Shown piece by piece: positions 8,264-16,777 of a stretch of DNA of 64,000 nucleotides. The notes beneath the pieces are model-generated. The model saw only the letters and a list, made by a program, of their open reading frames with translations. It was not told the origin of the DNA and did not search any database. Position numbers and translations under genes: made by a program. Positions within the stretch are counted from its first letter, which is position 1, and each line of letters begins with the position of its first letter. The stretch is from a bacterium (GTDB taxonomy: Bacteria > Myxococcota_A > Polyangia > Nannocystales > Nannocystaceae), in contig JANSYI010000002.1 of NCBI GenBank assembly GCA_024742475.1, positions 62,001 to 126,000 on the forward strand. Direction: 5' to 3'.

Positions 8264-9097
8264 ATGGATTGGATGAGAACCACGATGGGACTGGCCGCCG
8301 CGATGATCGCCGGGTGCAGCTCGTCCGCGCCCGAGCTCACGAGGCTCGAGGGGGTCTTGGGCTACGCAGAGTTCGTCGTGCGATGCGCCGACGGCGACGA
8401 CTGCGTCTCGAGCGACGACCCCGCGTTCGCGGTCGGCTCCGAGTTCGAGATCGAGGTCGAGGTCCGCTCCGACTTCCCGTACCACGAGAAGGGCGCGCAC
8501 GCCGCGATGCACCGCGGCGACCCGCAGTTCGTCGAAGGCTCGGAGCTGCAGACGGTGATGGCGATCAGCAACCACTCCGATGGGTACCTGATCGACTACG
8601 CGTTCGTGAACCTGTTCGAGGCCAACCGGTTCGAGCTGGTCGCGGCGCAGAACGGGTCGCTCCCGCGCGATGACGACAACTTCACGATCCCCGTGGGCGA
8701 CACGGTGTCGGGACGCGCGGTCGCCTACCACGACGCCGCACAGCTGCAAGGGATGATCGGCTACCGCTTCCGTTCGCTCGACCCCGATATCGTCAGCATC
8801 TCCTCGTCCAACGATGCGACCGTTCAGCTCGAGGGTCGTCGCCCCGGGCAGGCCCTGCTGCAGGTGTCCGCCCTCGGGCACACCGAAACCTTCGCGTTTC
8901 GCGTCGAGCCGGGAACGCGGACCAACCCGCCGGTGCCCGACGAGCCCGAACCGACCCGTACCAACCCGATGCCCGATCCGACCACCGACAGCGACGGCGA
9001 CACCGATACCGACGGCGACACCGACGGCGACACCGAGACCGACACCGCTTCGGCCACCACGGGAGAGACCGCCGGGACGACGGGAGGCGCACGATGA
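8264..9097 (+). CDS. Lipoprotein with Asp/Thr-rich C-terminal repeat
   Basis: The 277-residue protein starts MDWMRTTMGLAAAMIAGCSS, giving a lipobox at IAGC. The body is beta-rich and may be two Ig-like folds: one around residues 40-130 (SEFEIEVEVRSDF) and a BIG2-like strand set at about 160-220 (SLDPDIVSISSSNDATVQLE, PGQALLQVSALGHTETF). The end is an acidic low-complexity tail with repeats of DGDTDTDGDT type and then Thr/Gly-rich sequence. GGAG at 8252-8255 sits 8 nt before the ATG at 8264, so I use this start and ignore the long open frame upstream. The stop overlaps the next ATG by 4 nt; three genes form an operon. Confidence 0.78.
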   Translation: MDWMRTTMGLAAAMIAGCSSSAPELTRLEGVLGYAEFVVRCADGDDCVSSDDPAFAVGSEFEIEVEVRSDFPYHEKGAHAAMHRGDPQFVEGSELQTVMAISNHSDGYLIDYAFVNLFEANRFELVAAQNGSLPRDDDNFTIPVGDTVSGRAVAYHDAAQLQGMIGYRFRSLDPDIVSISSSNDATVQLEGRRPGQALLQVSALGHTETFAFRVEPGTRTNPPVPDEPEPTRTNPMPDPTTDSDGDTDTDGDTDGDTETDTASATTGETAGTTGGAR

Positions 9098-9432
9098 GGC
9101 CGCTGCGCTCCGTGGGCCTGGCCGCGCTGCTGCTGGCCGGTTGCGCCGACTACGACTCGGCGGACGTCACGCTGCTGCATGGCAGCCGCACCCTGCGGGT
9201 CGGCGGGGCGTCGACCATCAAGGTCGTGCCTCGAGGTCGCACGTCTTACGCGGGCACCGACCCGGTGGATGTCCGGGCGGACACGCCGACGATCGCCGGC
9301 ATCAAGCAGACGATCCTCAGCGACACGTGGACGATCCTCGGCCAATCCCCCGGCGTCGCCACCTTCAAGGTCTACGTGAACGACGAGTTGATCGACACGT
9401 TCAGCTTCGAAGTGGCGGCTCCTTCGTCATGA
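9094..9432 (+). CDS. Small Ig-like lipoprotein
   Basis: The 112-residue protein starts MRPLRSVGLAALLLAGCADY with a clear lipobox. The mature part resembles a single beta-sandwich similar to the C-terminal fold of the preceding protein: LRVGGASTIKVVPRG, DPVDVRADTPTIAGI and SPGVATFKVYVNDELIDTF. It overlaps both neighbours by 4 nt (ATGA at each end), so the three genes should be translated together. The function is unknown; it could partner the upstream lipoprotein at the same membrane surface. Confidence 0.78.
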   Translation: MRPLRSVGLAALLLAGCADYDSADVTLLHGSRTLRVGGASTIKVVPRGRTSYAGTDPVDVRADTPTIAGIKQTILSDTWTILGQSPGVATFKVYVNDELIDTFSFEVAAPSS

Positions 9433-9896
9433 AGTCGACACTCTCTCGTGCAGCGGCGCTCGCCAGCACCCTCGCCCTGGCGATGCCGGCGTCGGCCGCG
9501 ACGCCACCGCACCCATCCGAGGCCGTCTGCGCCGGCCAGGATGCTGGGCCAGATCCTTCCACCCGCTCGAACGCGATGGTGGGCGCAGGCATCGGGCTGA
9601 CGGTGACGGGCGCCATCGTCACCACGCTGGTGGGCGTGCCGGCTCTGCTGCTGCGTCGCAGCGCCCGCGCGGATGCGGACCGCGCCACCTACGAGGCTCG
9701 CCAGCGCCGCTACGCTCGGCGTGCGGACCGGCGCGAGGTGGTCGCCGTCGCCGCGCTCGGAACCGGCGGCGTGATGATGCTCGTCGGCATTCCTCTGCTG
9801 ATCGCGGGTGCTCGTGCAAAACACGGTGACCGCGCCTCGGTGACGCCGATGCTCACGCCGACGATGGCCGGCATGAATGCCGCGCTCCGGTTCTGA
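9429..9896 (+). CDS. Small exported membrane protein
   Basis: The 155-residue protein starts MKSTLSRAAALASTLALAMP and has a probable signal peptidase I site at ASAAT. Two hydrophobic segments follow at about 48-75 (GAGIGLTVTGAIVTTLVGVP) and 115-135 (LGTGGVMMLVGIPLLIAG). They are separated by a very Arg-rich stretch (RRSARADADRATYEARQRR). No known domain was recognised. The start overlaps the stop of the previous gene (ATGA). It is the last gene of the three-gene lipoprotein operon. Confidence 0.7.
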   Translation: MKSTLSRAAALASTLALAMPASAATPPHPSEAVCAGQDAGPDPSTRSNAMVGAGIGLTVTGAIVTTLVGVPALLLRRSARADADRATYEARQRRYARRADRREVVAVAALGTGGVMMLVGIPLLIAGARAKHGDRASVTPMLTPTMAGMNAALRF

Positions 9897-9952
9897 GTCT
9901 GGTCCCAGTGAATCTCGAGCCCTTCGGAATCCGGGCGGCCCCTACGGTAGAC

Positions 9953-9958
9953 TACCTT
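9953..9958 (+). promoter_or_regulatory. TACCTT -10-like hexamer
   Basis: TACCTT is 8 nt before the ATG at 9967, with no ribosome binding site between them. It fits the TAnnnT spacing seen at other starts in the window. Confidence 0.35.
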
Positions 9959-9966
9959 CGCGTCCC

Positions 9967-10881
9967 ATGACTTCGACTCCTCTCGCACGCGTCCTTGGCG
10001 CCATGGCCCTCCTGCTCTGCGCCTGCCAAGACCGCTCGTCTACGGGGTCGGAGGGCGGCGAATCCTCCAGCACGGCCGCGATGCCCGGATCGAGCACGTC
10101 GAGCACGACGCCCGAGTCGACCAGCAGCTCGACGACCGCGCCGGCGGAGGGCTCGAGCAGCACGAGCCAGCTCATCGACGACTCCGAGTCCGAAGACGGT
10201 GGGGCGGAGTGCGACATCTACGGGCAGGACTGCAACAACGGCGAGAAGTGCACGCCGTACTCCGACCAGCCGGATCTCATCCCCGACGACATCCGCTGCT
10301 GCCCGATCATCGGTGACGCACCCGGCCAGCCCGGGGACACGTGCGAGGTCGTCGACTACTTCGGCAGCTGCCTGGACGACTGCGACGTGGGGTCGTTCTG
10401 CCTGGACATCGACAACGACGGCGAGGGCACCTGTCAGGCGTTCTGCGGGGGCACGCCCAACAACCCGCAGTGCGACTCGGACGAGACGTGTTTCGTCTAC
10501 TTCCAGGGCACGCCGCTGTGCTTCGACAAGTGCGACCCGCTGGTGCAGGACTGCGGCGAGGGCCAAGGCTGCTACCCCGACGAGAACGCCGCGGGCGGCA
10601 CGGGGTTCATCTGCCTGCCGCAGGTCGGCACCGAGAACACCTACGGCGACTACTGCTGGCTGCTGTCCAACTGCGCACCCGGCTTCGTCTGCGTCACGCC
10701 GGACTTCCAGCCCGACTGCGACGGGGTGGTCGGGTGCTGCACGCCGGTCTGCGACATCACCGAGGCCGACACCTGCGACTCGTTCAACAGCGAGCTCGAG
10801 TGCTCGAGTTGGTACCTCAACGGCCAAACACCCCCCGACGCCTCGCTCGAGAACGTCGGCGTCTGCATCCTGCCGCCGTAG
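9967..10881 (+). CDS. Cysteine-rich lipoprotein with Ser/Thr linker
   Basis: The 304-residue protein starts MTSTPLARVLGAMALLLCAC, giving a lipobox at LCAC. A low-complexity Ser/Thr linker runs to about residue 75. The rest is Cys-rich with repeated short modules (CDIYGQDCNNGEKC, CEVVDYFGSCLDDC, CDVGSFCLDIDNDGEGTC, CDKCDPLVQDCGEGQGC). Such modules are common in myxobacterial surface proteins and probably form disulfide-knotted repeats. I see no catalytic motif. The ATG at 9967 follows TACCTT and gives the signal peptide; an earlier open frame would add 30 residues that look non-coding. Confidence 0.75.
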   Translation: MTSTPLARVLGAMALLLCACQDRSSTGSEGGESSSTAAMPGSSTSSTTPESTSSSTTAPAEGSSSTSQLIDDSESEDGGAECDIYGQDCNNGEKCTPYSDQPDLIPDDIRCCPIIGDAPGQPGDTCEVVDYFGSCLDDCDVGSFCLDIDNDGEGTCQAFCGGTPNNPQCDSDETCFVYFQGTPLCFDKCDPLVQDCGEGQGCYPDENAAGGTGFICLPQVGTENTYGDYCWLLSNCAPGFVCVTPDFQPDCDGVVGCCTPVCDITEADTCDSFNSELECSSWYLNGQTPPDASLENVGVCILPP

Positions 10882-10954
10882 ACCCGATCTGGGCCGGCCC
10901 ACGTGCTGCGACATCCGGACGCACGACACGCTGTCGCAGAGACTCTCCGTCGCA

Positions 10955-10984
10955 GGATTCCTACCCTAGATTCGGTAGGAATCC
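10955..10984. promoter_or_regulatory. 11-bp perfect inverted repeat at the MbnP promoter/RBS
   Basis: GGATTCCTACC (10955-10965) and GGTAGGAATCC (10974-10984) are exact reverse complements separated by 8 nt, ending 5 nt before the ATG at 10990. The left arm contains TACCCT (10962-10967), a candidate -10 element. The right arm contains TAGGAA, the only Shine-Dalgarno-like sequence for the gene. It could be an operator covering the promoter, or, if transcription starts upstream, a hairpin hiding the ribosome binding site. Which of the two cannot be decided from the sequence. Confidence 0.55.
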
Positions 10985-10989
10985 CCGGC

Positions 10990-12129
10990 ATGAAGACCTT
11001 CCCCTGGCTTCTCCTCGCAGCGCTGGCTGTCCCCGCAGGATGTGACTCCGGCGGTGGCGACGACGGCGGCGACACGGACACCGAGTCGAGCACCGGCACG
11101 ACCGACTCCACCGACTCGACCAACCCGAGCTCGTCCGGCACCACCAGCCCCGGCACCACCACCGACGAGAGCACCACCGGCAGCACCTCCGTCGCCGACA
11201 CCGGCAGCGGCTCCGAGAGCGGCAGCTCGAGCGGGGAAGGCTCGAGCAGCACCGGGGAAGCGGTCCAGGACATCACCCTGCAGTTCGCAGCCCGCGTAGG
11301 CGATGCCGAGGCCAACTGCACCGACAGCTATCCCGAGGTCGGCTCGAACGCGATGGGGACGGAGAGCTACACCGTCACCTTCCGAGACCTCCGCTTCTAC
11401 ATCTCCGACATCGTCCTGATCGACAGCGACGACAACGAGGTCGCGCTCGATCTCGACCAGGACAGCCCGTGGCAACACGAGGGCGTGGCTCTGTTGGACT
11501 TCGAGGACGGCTCTGGCGCCTGCGAGAGCGGCACCGCCGAGACAAACGCACAGGTCGTCGGCACGGTTGCCGAGGGTGACTACACCGGCATTCGCTTCCA
11601 GATTGGGGTTCCCTTCGACCTCAACCACACCGACGTCAACACCGCCGAGCCTCCGCTCAACGACGTCGCGATGAACTGGAACTGGCTCAACGGGCGCAAG
11701 TTCGTGAAGATCGAAGTCAACACGGACAACTCGCTCGAAGGTGCAGGCTCACTCGAGGTCGACCAATGGAACGTTCACCTCGGAGCGATCTGCCCGGGCG
11801 ACGACCCGACGATGCCTCCGGGCTCGGAAGACGATTGCATTCGGCCAGGACGTCCTCAGGTGGCTCTGTCCGACTTCGACCCGGCGAACGATGTGCTCGT
11901 GGCCGACGTAGGAGCGCTCCTCGATGGCGTGAACATCGAGGAAGACCTTGGCGCGATGCCAGTCATCGGCTGCCAGTCGCTGCCACCCGCCGACAACAAC
12001 ACTATTGGCGGCGTCATGGTCACCGACTGCGACGACCTCTGGGCGAACTGGGGCATGGACTGGTCGACCGGCGACTGCGCCGACGACTGTTCGGGCCAGA
12101 CCTTCTTCTCTGTCGAGGCGGGAGAGTAA
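10990..12129 (+). CDS. MbnP-like copper-binding lipoprotein (MXAN_0976 / AZL_007920 family)
   Basis: The 379-residue protein starts MKTFPWLLLAALAVPAGCDS (lipobox at C18) and has a Ser/Thr/Gly linker to about residue 90. The MbnP-family domain follows: LQFAARVGDAEANC, YTVTFRDLRFYISDI and the WxW motif NWNWLNG with W230 and W232. Several conserved Cys residues (100, 268, 283, 328, 347) fit the four-Cys signature of this metallo-pair family. In methanotrophs MbnP binds copper after a tryptophan is oxidised to kynurenine by the partner MbnH. The next gene, 4 nt downstream, encodes an MbnH-type di-heme enzyme, so the same chemistry is likely here. No methanobactin biosynthesis gene is present. The promoter region carries an inverted repeat. 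Confidence 0.85.
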   Translation: MKTFPWLLLAALAVPAGCDSGGGDDGGDTDTESSTGTTDSTDSTNPSSSGTTSPGTTTDESTTGSTSVADTGSGSESGSSSGEGSSSTGEAVQDITLQFAARVGDAEANCTDSYPEVGSNAMGTESYTVTFRDLRFYISDIVLIDSDDNEVALDLDQDSPWQHEGVALLDFEDGSGACESGTAETNAQVVGTVAEGDYTGIRFQIGVPFDLNHTDVNTAEPPLNDVAMNWNWLNGRKFVKIEVNTDNSLEGAGSLEVDQWNVHLGAICPGDDPTMPPGSEDDCIRPGRPQVALSDFDPANDVLVADVGALLDGVNIEEDLGAMPVIGCQSLPPADNNTIGGVMVTDCDDLWANWGMDWSTGDCADDCSGQTFFSVEAGE

Positions 12130-12133
12130 GCCG

Positions 12134-13429
12134 ATGAAACGTGCCGCGCTGCTGTCCTTGGTCGCCCTCGCGGCGGCGTGCGCACGAGACGATTTCGCGA
12201 GCCCTGCACACGGCGAGGGCTCGTCCGGCTTGGAGACGGGCAGTTCTGGCGCCCCGATCGACGTCGACGAAGGGTCGACGACCTCCGGTGGCGAGAGTTC
12301 GACGGGGCCCTCCTCTGACTCCGAATCGAGCGGAGGCCCGGCGTCGAGCTCGAGCAGCGGAGGCGAAGAGCTCGCCCCTTGGGAGTGGGACCTCCCGGAG
12401 AACATCCCGGCGCCGCGTGTGCCCGAAGACAACCCCATGTCGGCCGAGAAGGTCGAGCTTGGGCGCCACCTCTTCTACGATCAGCGGCTGTCGGCCAACG
12501 CATCCCAGTCCTGTGCCAGCTGCCACGACCAAGCGCGCGCCTTTGCGGATGGGCTGGCGCTCCCCACCGGCTCGACTGGCGAGACGGTACCGATGAACTC
12601 GATGGCGCTGGTCAACGTCGCCTACAACGCGACCTACACCTGGGCGAGCCCGCTGGAGCTCACGCTAAGCGATCAAGCAGCGCTACCGCTGTTCGGCGAC
12701 CAGCCGATCGAGCTGGGCGCTCACCTCGACGAGGATGCGATCTTCGCCCGGCTGCTCGACGATCCCACGTACACCTCACTCTTCGCGGATGCCTATCCCG
12801 ACGAGACCGACCCGGTCAGCTGGATCAACATCCGACGCGCGATCGCTTCGTTCGAGCGAACGCTCATCTCGGTCAACTCCCCGTACGACCAGTACACCCG
12901 CGGGGACGAAGACGCGATCTCCGAGTCCGCAAAGCGTGGAGCGACGCTGTTCTTCAGCGAGCAGTTCGAGTGCTTCCACTGCCACGGCGGGTTCAACTTC
13001 ACGCACTCGACGGTGCACGAAGACACCGCCTTCACTTCACGTCCGTTCGAGAACAACGGCCTGTACAACGTCGCCGGGACGGGACAGTACCCCCCCGCAG
13101 GCCGGGGGCTGTACCGCTTCACGCTCGACGTCGAAGACGACGGCAAGTTTAGGGCCCCGACCCTGCGAAACATCGCCCTGACTGCGCCGTACATGCACGA
13201 CGGCAGCGTCGAGACCCTCGACGAAGTCCTCGACATCTACGCGGCCGGCGGACGAAACGTCGTCGAAGGCCCCTACGCCGGCGACGGCCGTACGCACCCG
13301 AACAAGAGCTCGTTCGTCGAGGGCTTCGAGCTGACCGAAGAGGACCGCGCCGACTTTCTCGCCTTCCTCGAGTCGCTGACCGACGAGGAGTTCATCACGA
13401 ACCCCGCGTTCAGCGACCCTTGGAAGTAG
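12134..13429 (+). CDS. MbnH-like di-heme enzyme (MXAN_0977 family, cytochrome c peroxidase-like)
   Basis: The 431-residue protein starts MKRAALLSLVALAAACARDD, giving a lipobox at AAAC. A Ser/Gly linker (about 25-77) leads into a di-heme domain with two c-type sites: CASCH at 127-131 and CFHCH at 280-284. Family features include NPMSAEKVELGRHLFYDQRL, MNSMALVNVAYNATYTW and FRAPTLRNIALTAPYMHDGS. MbnH enzymes use a high-valent di-iron-heme state to oxidise a tryptophan of MbnP. Gene order, the 4-nt gap and the same anchoring type support a MbnP/MbnH pair on one membrane face. A generic cytochrome c peroxidase is the alternative, but the adjacent WxW partner makes it less likely. Confidence 0.87.
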   Translation: MKRAALLSLVALAAACARDDFASPAHGEGSSGLETGSSGAPIDVDEGSTTSGGESSTGPSSDSESSGGPASSSSSGGEELAPWEWDLPENIPAPRVPEDNPMSAEKVELGRHLFYDQRLSANASQSCASCHDQARAFADGLALPTGSTGETVPMNSMALVNVAYNATYTWASPLELTLSDQAALPLFGDQPIELGAHLDEDAIFARLLDDPTYTSLFADAYPDETDPVSWINIRRAIASFERTLISVNSPYDQYTRGDEDAISESAKRGATLFFSEQFECFHCHGGFNFTHSTVHEDTAFTSRPFENNGLYNVAGTGQYPPAGRGLYRFTLDVEDDGKFRAPTLRNIALTAPYMHDGSVETLDEVLDIYAAGGRNVVEGPYAGDGRTHPNKSSFVEGFELTEEDRADFLAFLESLTDEEFITNPAFSDPWK

Positions 13430-13508
13430 GGGTTGCCCCGGCCCGCGGCGGCGGGCGATGGCATCGGCGCGAGTTGGGCCCTCCGGCTGGGACGTGGAAC
13501 ACTGACGC

Positions 13509-14579
13509 ATGCGCTCGCTGTGTCCCGTGGTCCTCGGTCTCGCTGTCGCGTCTCTTGGCTGTGGTGACGACGCGGCCGGCGGAGGGGAGACCGAAGGGTC
13601 GAGCACGGCGGGCGCGAGCACCTCGGGCACCGGCTCGCCCGGCTCGAGTTCGGGAAGCACGACCGCCGACTCGACCGGGAGCACGTCTGAGGCAAGCGCC
13701 AGCTCGAGCACCGGCGGAGCCTCCGAGGGCTCGACGAGCAGCTCCACCGGCGGTTCCGAGACGAGCTCGAGTACTGGAGGTCCAGGCAGGCCCAACCTCA
13801 GCCCCGGCTGTCGCGACCGCGGCCGGGCACCCGTCGGACTGCTCGAGGATCAGAGCGTGACGGTCGGCGGGCAATCGCGAACCTACGACGCCTTCGTCCC
13901 CGACAACTACGACAGCGCCAACCCGGTCGCCGTCGTGTTCACCTACCACGGCGTCGGCGGCACCTCGAACACCAACCGCTTCGACTTCGACGAGCTCAGC
14001 GTCGAGAGCGGCGGGACATCGATCCAGATCGCCCCGCAGGGGTGGGGCACTGCGCAGTGGCCCGAGAACCACTTCGTCCCCTTCACGCTCGCCGACAGCC
14101 TGGAGGTCTTCGACCTCGCCCTCGAGGCGATCGCCGAGACCTACTGCGTCGACCTCGACCGCGTCTTCGCGATGGGGCACAGCAACGGAGGCCAGATGGC
14201 GTTTCACCTCGGATGTCTCCGTGGCGATCGCCTGCGCGCAGTCATGCCCAGCGGGGGCCGCTGCTTCTCCTCGGGCCCGGGCGTGTGCGACCTGTTCAAC
14301 CCACCCAACGCGCAGCAGTGCGTCGGCGAGGTCATGGTCCTGAGCGTGATGGGCGAAGACGACGTCACCCGGCACGCCGACGAGGAGGCGACGCTCGAGG
14401 GGTTTCGCCAGCGCCAGGGCTGCGAGGAGACGACCGAGCCCCGCGATCCCGAGCCCTGCGTTCGCTTCACCGGCTGCGACGACGACGCGGAAGTCGCACG
14501 CTGCCGCATACCCGGGCTCGCGCACGCGATCTGGAACGACGGCAACGCCGGGCTTTACGCATACATGATGGCGCTGTGA
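13509..14579 (+). CDS. PHB depolymerase/esterase-like lipoprotein (alpha/beta hydrolase)
   Basis: The 356-residue protein starts MRSLCPVVLGLAVASLGCGD with a lipobox at SLGC. A Ser/Gly/Thr linker extends to about residue 95. The catalytic domain matches polyhydroxybutyrate depolymerase/feruloyl-esterase-like hydrolases: FTYHGVGG (oxyanion strand), the nucleophile elbow GHSNGG, GEDDVTRH, and a late His in PGLAHAIWND. By family, a secreted esterase acting on a polymer or phenolic ester is likely; the substrate is not determined. It lies 79 nt after the MbnH gene, with its own start. Confidence 0.82.
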   Translation: MRSLCPVVLGLAVASLGCGDDAAGGGETEGSSTAGASTSGTGSPGSSSGSTTADSTGSTSEASASSSTGGASEGSTSSSTGGSETSSSTGGPGRPNLSPGCRDRGRAPVGLLEDQSVTVGGQSRTYDAFVPDNYDSANPVAVVFTYHGVGGTSNTNRFDFDELSVESGGTSIQIAPQGWGTAQWPENHFVPFTLADSLEVFDLALEAIAETYCVDLDRVFAMGHSNGGQMAFHLGCLRGDRLRAVMPSGGRCFSSGPGVCDLFNPPNAQQCVGEVMVLSVMGEDDVTRHADEEATLEGFRQRQGCEETTEPRDPEPCVRFTGCDDDAEVARCRIPGLAHAIWNDGNAGLYAYMMAL

Positions 14580-14615
14580 CCCGGGCGCAGGGGCGGGTAT
14601 CGTCGGCGCCGCTTC

Positions 14616-16106
14616 ATGCCCGTCGACGCCCCCGACCACGCGCGCAGCCGCCTGGCATTCACGCTGCTCGGCGTGTTCGCGGCGACCGTGGTGTTTCACG
14701 CCGTCATGCTGCCGATGGTCGAGACCGGAGGAGACGCGGTCGAGGGGTGGTTCTTCGTCAAGAAGCTCTCGTGGGGCTACGACATCACCGAACGCGAGTG
14801 GAACCACCGCACCGTTCGCTTCGGCATCCTCGGCCCCGCCTACGCCGCCGTCACGCTGCTCGGCACGCGTCCGTGGGTCTACTACGTCGCCCCGCTGCTC
14901 AGCAGCGGCATCGCGGCCGCCCTGCTCTTCCACCTCACCGACCGCCGCCTCGGACGCGTCGCCGCCTGGGTCGCCGCCGCTGCGTTCTGCCTGCTGCCGC
15001 AGATCCACCTCGTCGCCGCGCAGCAGAAGCCCTCGATCTTCTCGATCGTCTATCTGCTCGCCTGCGCCAACGCCCTGGCCGCGTTCGGCGACACCAAGCG
15101 GCACCTCCATCTGGTCCTCGCCGGTGTGTGGCTCTTCTTCGCCTACTGGACGAAGGTGCCCAACCTCTTCTTCGTCCCCGGTCTCGCCGCTGTCCTGCTC
15201 GCCGAGGGCGGCCGCGCCAAGCAGGCATTGGTCTTTGGGGGGACCGCGCTCGTGCTCATCGCCGCCGAGAACGGCGCCCACGTCTGGGCCGGCCAGGAGT
15301 ACGGGCGCTTGGGCTACATGCTGCACAAGCACTTCACCTCCGCGGCGCTCGAGCCCACGGACGTGCTCGGCCTCTTCGAACGCTACACGCAGCTGCGGGG
15401 CGCGTGGGCCGTCCTCTTCGGCACGTACCTGATCGCCGTCGCCACCTCGATCGTTCGGCGAGAAGCGCTGGGCCCCTTCGAGCGCGCCCTCGTCGTGCTC
15501 TCGGTCGGCTTCTTCGTGTGCACCACCTTCGCCGTCAAGAGCCTCGACCCGCTCGTGCCCGCGCAGCCGATGCGCGACCGATACCTGACGGTCGCCGTGC
15601 CGTGGATGCTGCTCACCGTTCTCGTCGCCGCGCGGGCCCTGCTCGCGAAGCACACCGTACCCGCGGCGCGGTGGCTGCTGCCGACCGCCATCGGTGTCGC
15701 CGCGCTCGGAAGACTCGCCACACACCGGGTGCCGATGCGAGAACACCCGCTGCGCATCCTGCCCGCGTACGAGGCCACGTTCCGCGATGCGTTCGAAGAC
15801 GGCCGCCCGGTCTTCGCCTCCGAGAGTCGAAAGCCGCTGAGGGTCGCTCGCAACCTCTTGTGGGACCCCGCGCTCAACCATGATGGGAAAGCGCTGCCGA
15901 TCATTCGGTGGGTCAAGGGCGAGCCGCAGTACTGGCACCTCGTCGACGAGACCCGCTGGCAAGCCGAGCGACCCCGCTCACGTCGCCGGGCCGTCCGAGG
16001 ATGGCGCGGCGAGTCTCATCTCGAGGCCTACCGCATCATCGAGGAGGAGGACGGCAAGTTCATCACCGACCTCTTCCGGTTGCGCACGGCGCCGATTCCC
16101 CGCTGA
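14616..16106 (+). CDS. Polytopic GT-C-like glycosyltransferase / PMT-related membrane protein
   Basis: The 496-residue protein has about ten membrane-spanning segments from residue 12 to about 370 (LAFTLLGVFAATVVFHAVML first), followed by a C-terminal soluble part. The first loop contains ETGGDAVEGWFFVKKLSWGY, placed like the acidic first loop of GT-C (family 39-type) mannosyltransferases. No exact catalytic signature is visible, so the transferase assignment rests on topology and loop placement. TATCGT lies 12 nt before the ATG. The gene ends 1 nt before the convergent stop of the next lipoprotein gene. A second GT-C-like protein is encoded from 16.8 kb, so the two may serve one surface-sugar pathway. 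Confidence 0.65.
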   Translation: MPVDAPDHARSRLAFTLLGVFAATVVFHAVMLPMVETGGDAVEGWFFVKKLSWGYDITEREWNHRTVRFGILGPAYAAVTLLGTRPWVYYVAPLLSSGIAAALLFHLTDRRLGRVAAWVAAAAFCLLPQIHLVAAQQKPSIFSIVYLLACANALAAFGDTKRHLHLVLAGVWLFFAYWTKVPNLFFVPGLAAVLLAEGGRAKQALVFGGTALVLIAAENGAHVWAGQEYGRLGYMLHKHFTSAALEPTDVLGLFERYTQLRGAWAVLFGTYLIAVATSIVRREALGPFERALVVLSVGFFVCTTFAVKSLDPLVPAQPMRDRYLTVAVPWMLLTVLVAARALLAKHTVPAARWLLPTAIGVAALGRLATHRVPMREHPLRILPAYEATFRDAFEDGRPVFASESRKPLRVARNLLWDPALNHDGKALPIIRWVKGEPQYWHLVDETRWQAERPRSRRRAVRGWRGESHLEAYRIIEEEDGKFITDLFRLRTAPIPR

Positions 16107-16107
16107 C

Positions 16108-16692
16108 TCAGCACTTCTCGTTGCCGAGCTCGCCCCAGGCGTGCTCGCAGTAGTGCTCGGCCAAGCTGCCTTCGGCGTCCACCGCCTGCTGGCAGAACCC
16201 GCCAAAGCACTGCAGCGTCGCCTCATCGAGGGCCTCGCACGCCTCCAGGCAGGCGGCCTCGTCCGCGTAGGGGTAGGCGTCGTAGCTCGAGCACGCGGTC
16301 TCCATGCAGCCGCAGAACGCGACGCAGACCTCGCTGGGTCCCGTCGTCTCGCCGCCGGTCGACCCGCCGGTCGAGCCTCCCTCTGTCCCGCTCGACCCGC
16401 CGTCCGTCCCGCTCGACCCGCCAGCATCGGTGTCGTGGTCGGTGTCGTGATCCGTGTCGTGGCTGTGATCCGTGTCGTGGTCGTGCCCCGTCGACGCCGA
16501 GTCGGACCCGTCTTCGGTCCCGTGACCGTGCGGCTCTTGGCAGGAGCCCTGGTCGTTGTGCACGTCGCAGATCAGCGCGTCTTGGCAGTCGTCCGCCGTG
16601 TTGCAAGGTGCGCCCACGGCACCAGGCCCGCCGCTGTCGCAGCCCGCGAGTGCACCGAGGAGAAACACGCTCGCCAACGTCGAGATGCGCAT
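16108..16692 (-). CDS. Cys-rich lipoprotein with His/Asp repeat
   Basis: The 194-residue protein starts MRISTLASVFLLGALAGCDS (lipobox at AGC). A short Cys module (APCNTADDCQDALICD) is followed by a striking low-complexity stretch of alternating His, Asp and Thr (GHDHDTDHSHDTDHDTDH), then Gly/Ser/Thr repeats. The C-terminal third has eight Cys in helical spacing (CVAFCGCMETAC, CLEACEALDEATLQC, CEHAW). The His/Asp run could bind divalent metal, but that is inference from composition. TAGACT lies 6 nt before the ATG on the minus strand. No known family was recognised. Confidence 0.75.
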   Translation of the reverse strand: MRISTLASVFLLGALAGCDSGGPGAVGAPCNTADDCQDALICDVHNDQGSCQEPHGHGTEDGSDSASTGHDHDTDHSHDTDHDTDHDTDAGGSSGTDGGSSGTEGGSTGGSTGGETTGPSEVCVAFCGCMETACSSYDAYPYADEAACLEACEALDEATLQCFGGFCQQAVDAEGSLAEHYCEHAWGELGNEKC

Positions 16693-16698
16693 GCTCGG

Positions 16699-16704
16699 AG
16701 TCTA
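16699..16704 (-). promoter_or_regulatory. TAGACT -10-like hexamer
   Basis: On the minus strand TAGACT is followed by exactly 6 nt and the ATG at 16692. This spacing would put the transcription start at or next to the start codon. Confidence 0.4.
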
Positions 16705-16777
16705 GGCGGCGCCCGCCGTGCCTCGCGTGACGCCGTGTCGCACTGCGACGCACGGTCGCGGTAGGGTCCGGGCGCGT

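Noticed and set aside
13410..15962. 850-codon open frame on the minus strand over the MbnH end, esterase and glycosyltransferase-like genes
   Set aside because: The translation is Gly/Arg/Glu/Asp-rich without domains and mirrors three well-supported plus-strand genes; such frames are a by-product of strong G/C third-position bias.
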